A DNA stretch of 64,000 nt, from contig CAJUCE010000001.1 of assembly GCA_910584865.1 (NCBI GenBank), positions 96,088-160,087 on the forward strand, written 5' to 3'. The position numbers and the translations under genes were made by a program. The stretch's first letter is position 1; each line of letters opens with the position of its first letter. Below are positions 58,184-64,000 of this stretch, piece by piece. This DNA is from an uncultured Acetatifactor sp. (lineage in GTDB: Bacteria > Bacillota > Clostridia > Lachnospirales > Lachnospiraceae). Below the pieces are notes generated by a model that worked only from the letters and a program-made list of their open reading frames with translations, had not been told where the DNA came from and searched no databases.

Positions 58184-59113
58184 ATGGAAAAAGAGAAAGT
58201 AGGAAAAAAACGGAAAGTGGGCCAAGGGCGGTTTTACAATACTTGGATCCATGTACTGATGTTCCTCTGCGCCATGGCCTGCATTCTGCCCTTTGTGCTG
58301 GTGCTCGCGATTTCCCTTACGGATGAGAAGTCGCTGATTGTGGAGGGATACCGATTCTTCCCTAAGGCATTTAGTCTGGACGCTTATAAGTATCTGTTTA
58401 CCACCCCGATTACCATCATACGGGCTTACGGAATTACGATTTTGATTACAGCTGCAGGCACGGTGCTGAGTCTGGCGATGACTTCCATGTTGGCCTACAC
58501 TATGTCCAGGAAGAATTATCCCTATCGGCGGATTTTGAGCATTTATGTCCTGCTCACCATGCTGTTCAACGGAGGGCTCACACCCTGGTATCTGGTATAT
58601 ACCCAGATTTTCAATGTGAAGGATTCTCTGTTAGCCCTGTTGATTCCCAATATGCTGGTCAGCGGATTCAATGTGATCGTCATGCGGACCTTCTTCAGCA
58701 ATTCCGTTTCGGACAGTCTGATAGATGCGGCGGCCATCGACGGGGCGGGCGAGTTCAAGATATATTGGAAGATTATCCTGCCGCTGTCCAAGCCGGTTCT
58801 GGCGGCCATCGCCTTTATGACAGTGCTTGGGTATTGGAATAACTGGTATAACAGTATGGTATTTATCAACGATTCCGCAAAGTTCAGTGTTCAGTATCTG
58901 ATGACCAGGACTTTGCTGAATATGCAGGCATTGAAGAGCGCCATGATGATGGGGACCATGTCCCCGGAGATGATCAAAGCACTGTCGGACATGCCGTCCA
59001 ACGGGGTCCGAATGGCGATGGCCGTGGTGGGAGTGGGGCCGATGCTGTTCCTGTTCCCTTTTGCTCAGAAGTATTTTGTGTCCGGTTTGACACTTGGATC
59101 GGTGAAGGGCTGA
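58184..59113 (+). CDS. Sugar ABC transporter permease, YtcP type (second system)
   Basis: The 309-residue second permease has six spans, the NGGLTPWYLVYTQIFNVKDSL segment, and the EAA loop SLIDAAAIDGAGEFKIYWKIILPLSKP. It ends with the family tail PFAQKYFVSGLTLGSVKG. It begins with an unusually basic segment (MEKEKVGKKRKVGQGR). AAAGGAG lies upstream. The binding lipoprotein gene follows after 70 bases. Confidence 0.93.
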   Translation: MEKEKVGKKRKVGQGRFYNTWIHVLMFLCAMACILPFVLVLAISLTDEKSLIVEGYRFFPKAFSLDAYKYLFTTPITIIRAYGITILITAAGTVLSLAMTSMLAYTMSRKNYPYRRILSIYVLLTMLFNGGLTPWYLVYTQIFNVKDSLLALLIPNMLVSGFNVIVMRTFFSNSVSDSLIDAAAIDGAGEFKIYWKIILPLSKPVLAAIAFMTVLGYWNNWYNSMVFINDSAKFSVQYLMTRTLLNMQALKSAMMMGTMSPEMIKALSDMPSNGVRMAMAVVGVGPMLFLFPFAQKYFVSGLTLGSVKG

Positions 59114-59183
59114 ATCAATCTGCATGTGCAGTTTTGAGATAAAGGTAGTCGTAACAGGTTTCTTTTTTAAAGGAGGAGAACAA

Positions 59184-60764
59184 ATGAAGAAAAACACATT
59201 GAAACGGTTTCTGGCGCTGGGTTTAAGCGTTGCCATGATACTTGGAACCGCGGCCTGCGGCAATGATGATGCAGGAACGGGCCAGAGCGGTGCGGGCAGC
59301 GGGCAGGAATCTCAGGGAGGTCAGGACGGCGGGCAGGAATCCCGGGAAAGTCAGGACAGCGGACAGGAATCCCAGGGAGGCAGCCAGGAGGCGGAGGGAG
59401 AGGAGCCCTACCAGCTGGATCTCTTTATGTATGATACAGGGAGCCTCAGTAATTCGGCGGCTGTAGAGGAAGAACTGACAAAGCTGACGCTGGAGAAGAT
59501 CAACTGTACGGTAAAGATTCATCTGGTAGACGGAGCCACCTACGGCGACAAAATGAACCTGGAGATGACCTCGAAAACCAAAATGGATCTGGTAAACTCC
59601 GCTTTCGGCGGAAAATATCACTATCTGGCAGGAAGCGGAATGTATACGCCCCTGGAGGATTACCTTAACGGAGAATACAGCAATCTCTATGATCTGGTGG
59701 GGCATGAATTTACGGACGGAACCAAGGTAAACGGACATATCTATGCGCTTCCGGTAAATAAGGAGAAAGGAGAGACCAACGGCTGGGTATTTAATGCGGA
59801 GCTGGTGGAAAAATACAATTTTGATCTCTCCACGATTAAGACTTACAAGGATGTGGAGCCCTGGCTGGATATTATTGCACAAAACGAGCCGGACATCACG
59901 CCGCTGGCAGTTCCCAGTGCGGGAATCTTCAACCTGTTTGCCGTGTATTCAGAGCCTGTTTATTACAACGGATTAGTGCGAATGTCTACCACGGAGCCTT
60001 ATAAAGTTGTATCTCCTATCGACGATGTAAAATCTCAGGAGCTTTTCGACTGGGTGCATGCGATGTACGAGAAAGGGTATGTAAATAAGGATGCTTTGAC
60101 CGACATAACAGGGGATAATTCTCCGGCAAGAGAGTATAAGTTCTTCTGCTTCAGCAGCAACCTGAAGCCGGGATTTGCGGAAGAATCCGCAGCCAAATAC
60201 GGCGGAAGACTGGTCTGTGTGGATCTGCAGGAGCCCTTCATGCCCTTTACACAATCGGTCGGTTCCATGATGAGCATTCCGTCTACCAGTCAAAATCCGG
60301 ATAAGGCCATGGCATTTATCAATCTGCTGTATACGGATAAGGATGTGTATAATACATTGGTATTCGGTATCGAGGGTGTCAACTATGAGATGACGGGAGA
60401 GAACAGGGCGAAGACCCTGGACGGCAGCAGTTGGAGTAACTGGAGCTGGGCTTACGGCAATCAGTTCTTAAGCTATCTGATGAATGACGAGCCGGACAAT
60501 AAATATACCCAGTTCGAGGATTTTAATGCCGCGTGCAGACCGTCTGATATTCTGGGCTTTGCAATTGATGCGGACAAGACCAGCGATCTGTTCAATGCCT
60601 GTACGGTGGTCTTCGATCAGTACAGACAGGCGCTGTTGATCGGAGCCGTGGACTGGAGGGAGATCAAGGACGAGTTCCAGGAGGCGCTGGACGGAGCAGG
60701 CTATCAGGAGCTGCTGGCAGAGATCCAGGCCGAGCTGGATGCCTGGGTTGCAGAGAATAAATAA
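59184..60764 (+). CDS. Extracellular sugar-binding lipoprotein (second system)
   Basis: The 526-residue binding protein has a signal peptide ending in a lipobox (MILGTAAC, Cys25) and a Gly/Gln/Ser/Glu-rich tether (about 30-75) built of 10-residue repeats. The mature domain shows LDLFMYDTGSLSNSAAVEEELTKL, SKTKMDLVNSAFGGKYHYLAGSGMYTPLEDYL and a C-terminal region DAWVAENK. It delivers substrate to the permeases upstream. The ATG at 59184 is chosen because AAAGGAGG lies eight bases upstream; the in-frame ATG at 59124 has no site. A strong terminator follows. Confidence 0.92.
   Translation: MKKNTLKRFLALGLSVAMILGTAACGNDDAGTGQSGAGSGQESQGGQDGGQESRESQDSGQESQGGSQEAEGEEPYQLDLFMYDTGSLSNSAAVEEELTKLTLEKINCTVKIHLVDGATYGDKMNLEMTSKTKMDLVNSAFGGKYHYLAGSGMYTPLEDYLNGEYSNLYDLVGHEFTDGTKVNGHIYALPVNKEKGETNGWVFNAELVEKYNFDLSTIKTYKDVEPWLDIIAQNEPDITPLAVPSAGIFNLFAVYSEPVYYNGLVRMSTTEPYKVVSPIDDVKSQELFDWVHAMYEKGYVNKDALTDITGDNSPAREYKFFCFSSNLKPGFAEESAAKYGGRLVCVDLQEPFMPFTQSVGSMMSIPSTSQNPDKAMAFINLLYTDKDVYNTLVFGIEGVNYEMTGENRAKTLDGSSWSNWSWAYGNQFLSYLMNDEPDNKYTQFEDFNAACRPSDILGFAIDADKTSDLFNACTVVFDQYRQALLIGAVDWREIKDEFQEALDGAGYQELLAEIQAELDAWVAENK
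59301..59390 (+). repeat. 30-nt in-frame repeat in the lipoprotein tether
   Basis: Three 30-nt units encode GQESQGGQDG, GQESRESQDS and GQESQGGSQE. They extend the flexible tether behind the lipid anchor, and changes in copy number would change its length without breaking the frame. Confidence 0.8.
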
Positions 60765-60778
60765 CCGGTCAATATGAC

Positions 60779-60808
60779 AAGAGGGATGGTATTCGGCCAT
60801 CCCTTTTT
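60779..60808 (+). terminator. Terminator after the second binding-protein gene
   Basis: AGGGATGG pairs exactly with CCATCCCT around TATTCGG, followed by a T5 run. It should keep the kinase-regulator pair downstream at a lower level than the transport genes, unless they have their own promoter. Confidence 0.9.
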
Positions 60809-60850
60809 GGAAACAATAGAAGGGAGCGGAAGGGGACTTCAAAAACAGGA

Positions 60851-62626
60851 TTGAAAGAGCGGAAAAGAATGCGAAAAAAAACAATAAGAAAGTCTCTGTT
60901 ATTCAGAATATTCCTGTTCGCCCTTGTGAATGCCGCCATGCTGCTGATGATGGTATTCTTTTTTATCAGTCAGTATACGGCAAGCTATAATCAGACAATC
61001 CGGAATCAGATAGAGAATGCTCTCGGCAAGGTGGACAGGGATATCAGGGGGGCGTATGAGGATATCCAGGAGCGGGGACAGAGGCTGATCTCTTCGGGGG
61101 AGACGACGTATGCGGGCCTGAAGGGGTATATCCTGGGAGACTGGCCGGAGTATGTGAATTCCGACGAAAACTGGTCTTCGAAAAAAATCATACAATTTAT
61201 CAGTATTTACAGGAATCTGCAGATAACCCTGGCGCAGACGGTTACTTCGGGGACGTCCATCAGCCATTATATGGTTTTTTGCCAGGATGCCGAAGGGAGA
61301 AATATTCCGCTGCTTTCTAACGTAATTCCGCAGCCGTCCGGGGAAAGCACGCAGGAGCTTGACGGATTTCCGATTTTGTACGAGAAGGGCTTTTATCGCT
61401 TTCAGCTGCCCCATGCCTCTCCGTTTTCCGAAGGGAAGGTTCTGTCCGCAATCTGTACGCTGAATCAGAAGGAGGGCCTCTATCTCTATCTGGAGAGCAG
61501 TGAGGAGTGGCTGGAATCCGTATATCATACCCTGGATAATGAATGGGCGATCTATCCCACCTTTGCGGACGGTCAGGGAAGAGTGATTTATTCCGAAGCG
61601 GGGGAGGAGCTGGTTGGAAATGCTATGGACGAAATGAAGGATGCAGGGTTTCGGTATTTTGATACCGAGAAGGATGAAACCGAGTGGGAGATCTGGGCGC
61701 TGATGCCGGATGCAGAATATCGGAGACTGTTTAATAACTGGGGGACCGCTTTTGCAGGGATCAGCCTTTTTTCCACCGTGTTGTTTTTGGCGGTGAATAC
61801 CCTTCTGTACCTGCTGATCTACCGGAGAATCAATATATTGCAGAAAATTATCCGGGAGACGGCGCAGATTCCGCAGATTGTGCCGGCGAGAGAGATCGGG
61901 ATCCTGGAGCTGGACGGGATACTGGAAGCATTTTATGATGCCAGAAACTGTAATATCGAATTGCTGCAACAGATCAGCGAACAGAAGCAGGAGGAAAAAC
62001 AGCTGAAGTATGAGAAATTACAACAGCAGATCAATCCGCATTTTATTCAGAATTCCCTGAATTCCATTCAGTGGATGGCCAAACTGAATCATCAGAAGGA
62101 GATTCATTCCATGGCCACGTCTCTGATCAAGGTGTTTAATTATAATCTGGGAGAGGAGAGATTGAGTACGCTTCGGGAGGAGTTCGAGGCTATCCGGGCG
62201 TATATGGAATTGCAGATCATGCGCTATGGGAATCGTATCCATGTCAGCTATGAGCTGAGCGAGAAGGATTATGAGTTGCTGATTCCCCGCTTTTTACTGC
62301 AGCCGTTGCTGGAAAATTCCATTTTGTACGGAATGGATGATCAGGGAAACAATCGGATAGAGGTGAGGACCAGAAGACTGTCAGGAGATGATTATATCGT
62401 GAGTATCAGTGACAGCGGACCCGGATTTTCAGAGGATATGCGCAGACAATTGTTGGGAGGAGAACCGAAGAACGGTAATGGTATGGGAATCGGGTTGCGG
62501 TATGTGTTGGGGATGCTTTCCTATTATCATGGAAAGGTATTATCGGTGGAGCATGACGAAAGCGGCACCACGTTGAGGCTGCAGCTGTCCGGACAGGAAG
62601 AGGATTCAGGGAGAGAACATGATTAG
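60851..62626 (+). CDS. YesM-type sensor histidine kinase (second system)
   Basis: The kinase (591 residues from this TTG) has membrane spans at about 20-42 and 300-325, enclosing a roughly 255-residue extracytoplasmic domain, a short linker, the His_kinase domain with QINPHFIQNSLNSIQWMA (phospho-acceptor His397), and a HATPase domain (NSILYGMDDQGNNRIEV, DSGPGFSEDMRRQ, GIGLRYVLGML). HFIQNSLNS replaces the common HFLYNTLNS. The start is uncertain: TTG at 60851 or ATG at 60869, six residues shorter, both with weak sites. The regulator gene overlaps its end by 8 nt. Confidence 0.92.
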   Translation: MKERKRMRKKTIRKSLLFRIFLFALVNAAMLLMMVFFFISQYTASYNQTIRNQIENALGKVDRDIRGAYEDIQERGQRLISSGETTYAGLKGYILGDWPEYVNSDENWSSKKIIQFISIYRNLQITLAQTVTSGTSISHYMVFCQDAEGRNIPLLSNVIPQPSGESTQELDGFPILYEKGFYRFQLPHASPFSEGKVLSAICTLNQKEGLYLYLESSEEWLESVYHTLDNEWAIYPTFADGQGRVIYSEAGEELVGNAMDEMKDAGFRYFDTEKDETEWEIWALMPDAEYRRLFNNWGTAFAGISLFSTVLFLAVNTLLYLLIYRRINILQKIIRETAQIPQIVPAREIGILELDGILEAFYDARNCNIELLQQISEQKQEEKQLKYEKLQQQINPHFIQNSLNSIQWMAKLNHQKEIHSMATSLIKVFNYNLGEERLSTLREEFEAIRAYMELQIMRYGNRIHVSYELSEKDYELLIPRFLLQPLLENSILYGMDDQGNNRIEVRTRRLSGDDYIVSISDSGPGFSEDMRRQLLGGEPKNGNGMGIGLRYVLGMLSYYHGKVLSVEHDESGTTLRLQLSGQEEDSGREHD

Positions 62627-63689
62627 AACGGTAATTGTGGATGACGAATATATTGCGCGGAAAGGGCTCCGAGAGACGATCGATTGGGGAAAATATGACA
62701 TGGAGATCGTGGGGGAGGCGGACAGCGGCAGACAGGCGCTGGAGCTGGTGAAGACAAAACCGGTGGATCTGATGCTGGTGGATATTACCATGCCCCAGAT
62801 GACGGGACTGGAGCTGATCCGGGAGCTGAGAAAAGCGGCGCCGGAGGTTTTGAGCGTGGTGGTTACCTGCCATGTGGGCTTTGAATATGCCCGGGATGCC
62901 ATTCGCGAAGGCGCCATCGATTACCTGGTGAAGACGGAGCTGGCCGAAGAAGAAGGGGCGGAAGAGAACCTGAAGCGGATATCCCGGAAGGTGCACCGTC
63001 TGTTGGAGAGAAGGAGAGGAGAAGGCCGGATGACGCAGGAGAGCGAAGAGCTGGTTTTAAAAGGCCTGTGCGAGGAAATCTGGTTTGTCGACAGAGGGGA
63101 GCTGGAACTGCTGCTGGAATCGATCCGCGCGCTTTCAGCGGTTTCTTCGGCCTTTCGCAGGCAGGTGAATGAGGTGCTGAAAGAACAGCAGGCGCTGTAT
63201 CGCATTCCCGCGGGGCGGGTTTCCATGGGGATTCCGGATGAGATTTATACCGCGGATATGCTGGCGGGCTGTGTGGAACAAATGGCAAATGATATCTATA
63301 CGTATTTTGCCGGGACCGGCTACCGGGAAGAGATTCTCCTGTCCGTGCTGCAGGCGGTGAATTACATGATGCGCCATCTGGGAGAAGTGGGGAATCAGAC
63401 GGATCTCTGTGAACGGTTTGCCATCAGCCGAAGCTATTTCTCCAGGACGTTCCGGGACATTTTAGGAGTCAATTTTCTGGACTATGTGCAGTATGCCCGG
63501 ATTCAGGAGGCGAAGAAGCTGCTGCGGGAAAGGAGCGTGAAGACGGATGAAGTAGCCGCTGCCGTGGGCCTGGATAATGTGAAGTATTTTAACAAGGTAT
63601 TCAGCCGTGCCGTGGGGATGAGTCCGGCGGCTTACAGGCGGCAGGCCTGGAACCGTTCTGATCAGGAGGAAGACGGAGATGAAGGCTGA
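62619..63689 (+). CDS. YesN-type response regulator (second system)
   Basis: The 356-residue regulator has a receiver domain (Asp8/Asp9, phospho-acceptor Asp55 in LVDITMP, Lys107-region VKTE), a roughly 130-residue helical middle region and a C-terminal AraC domain (about 255-345; CERFAISRSYFSRTFRD and VAAAVGLDNVKYFNKVFSRAVGMSPAAYR). It overlaps the kinase by 8 nt and is partner to it. It probably controls the permease-lipoprotein genes at 57229-60764. The helix content differs from the 258-residue regulator of the first locus, consistent with a distinct operator. Confidence 0.93.
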   Translation: MIRTVIVDDEYIARKGLRETIDWGKYDMEIVGEADSGRQALELVKTKPVDLMLVDITMPQMTGLELIRELRKAAPEVLSVVVTCHVGFEYARDAIREGAIDYLVKTELAEEEGAEENLKRISRKVHRLLERRRGEGRMTQESEELVLKGLCEEIWFVDRGELELLLESIRALSAVSSAFRRQVNEVLKEQQALYRIPAGRVSMGIPDEIYTADMLAGCVEQMANDIYTYFAGTGYREEILLSVLQAVNYMMRHLGEVGNQTDLCERFAISRSYFSRTFRDILGVNFLDYVQYARIQEAKKLLRERSVKTDEVAAAVGLDNVKYFNKVFSRAVGMSPAAYRRQAWNRSDQEEDGDEG

Positions 63690-63819
63690 AGCGGATATAG
63701 GGGAGGCGGAGAGCATATGTGAAAAACAGACATGTTGGGAAATGGTGGAAATAAAGACAGAAACCGTCATAAACCAGGAGAGGGAGACGGTTGCAGAAAG
63801 GGAATCGTATGGTACTTGA
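63679..63819 (+). CDS. 46-residue small protein overlapping both neighbours
   Basis: The frame starts 11 nt before the end of the regulator gene, after GGAAGACGGAG, and ends 11 nt inside the next frame (ATGGTACTTGA). Such stop-start overlaps on both sides suggest coupled translation. The product MKAEADIGEAESICEKQTCW, then EMVEIKTETVINQERETVAE, is acidic and without a membrane span or known family. It may be real or accidental. Confidence 0.4.
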   Translation: MKAEADIGEAESICEKQTCWEMVEIKTETVINQERETVAERESYGT

Positions 63820-64000
63820 GAAAATTAACCAGACTACATGGAGGCTGAGGCGCTCACGGGAGCAGCGCAGTCTCACCGAACGGTACGGCATGATCCTGCT
63901 GCCGGAGCAGGTAGAGGAGCTTAAGGAAGGTAGAGACTACTTCCTGGAAGGTAGAGACTACTTCCTGGAAGGTAGAGACTACTTCCTGGAAGGTAGAGAC
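63809..64000 (+). CDS. Unrecognised protein with heptapeptide repeats, cut by the window end
   Basis: After an AAGGGAATCGT site the frame reads MVLEKINQTTWRLRRSREQR, then SLTERYGMILLPEQVEELKEGRDYFL, and runs open to the last base. The ERYGMILLPEQVEEL segment is loosely like small Clostridia proteins of the DUF6323 type (RYGLxLTEEDVQEL), but this is a weak likeness. From residue 40 the heptapeptide EGRDYFL repeats three times and a fourth begins. The rest lies outside the window. Confidence 0.55.
   Translation, partial: MVLEKINQTTWRLRRSREQRSLTERYGMILLPEQVEELKEGRDYFLEGRDYFLEGRDYFLEGRD
63926..64000 (+). repeat. 21-nt in-frame repeat (EGRDYFL) reaching the window end
   Basis: GAAGGTAGAGACTACTTCCT plus G occurs exactly three times from 63926, and a fourth copy is cut by the window edge at 64000. 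All visible copies are identical, which points to a very recent expansion. Confidence 0.92.

Overview
The window looks like a chromosomal segment of a gut Clostridia of the Lachnospiraceae type. This rests on strong AGGAGG ribosome-binding sites, consensus sigma-A promoters, a CIRCE heat-shock operator, LplB/YtcP-type sugar permeases paired with YesM/YesN-type two-component systems, BspA-like leucine-rich repeats, VanZ and YitT proteins, and several Rpn-type PD-(D/E)XK nuclease (transposase-like) genes in different states of decay. This assignment is by gene style, not by a database match. No rRNA, tRNA, CRISPR array or prophage was seen.

Layout. 1-5 kb: a frameshifted Rpn gene, an ABC exporter pair, a 106-bp repeat and a DUF2264 gene. 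5-8 kb (minus strand): glutamine synthetase and an aldose-1-epimerase-like gene behind one promoter. 8-14.7 kb: a VanZ fusion, an unrecognised 402-residue protein, and a BlaI repressor whose M56/BlaR1 partner is cut off by an Rpn gene with tandem repeats. 14.7-29 kb: a carbohydrate locus with a GH5 lipoprotein, sensor kinase, response regulator, two permeases, a binding lipoprotein, a large (alpha/alpha)-type protein, broken CAZyme fragments, then nagB, an AGE-family epimerase and nagA. It appears to import a glycan that yields GlcNAc or ManNAc, which is channelled to fructose-6-phosphate. No transporter ATPase is present, so a shared MsmX-type ATPase elsewhere is likely.

29-39 kb: a GntR/ABC exporter operon, flavodoxin and MarR genes (minus), CIRCE-controlled Hsp20, a DnaJ-like co-chaperone, a methyltransferase, an Rpn remnant and a tRNA-dihydrouridine synthase. 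39-46 kb: a 1387-residue leucine-rich repeat protein, an aldo/keto reductase with a Fe-S tail, and an ECF sigma factor with a frameshifted anti-sigma gene. 46-53 kb: azlCD, a 43-residue membrane protein, YitT, then a phospholipid block (PAP2, UPF0104-like flippase/synthase, phosphatidylserine synthase, phosphatidylserine decarboxylase) that makes phosphatidylethanolamine. 53-56 kb: a 1020-residue WYL + SF1 helicase + DUF2726 nuclease-like fusion, the best candidate for an undescribed system. 57-64 kb: a second permease pair, binding lipoprotein, kinase and regulator, ending in two overlapping small genes, the last one cut by the window edge inside a heptapeptide repeat.

A recurring theme is short tandem duplication. 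Heptapeptide or 9-36-nt repeats sit inside or at the end of at least seven genes, two of them spanning stop codons. Several genes are broken by single-base frameshifts. Two copies of a 106-bp element lie in opposite orientation 26 kb apart, next to the two ABC exporter operons.
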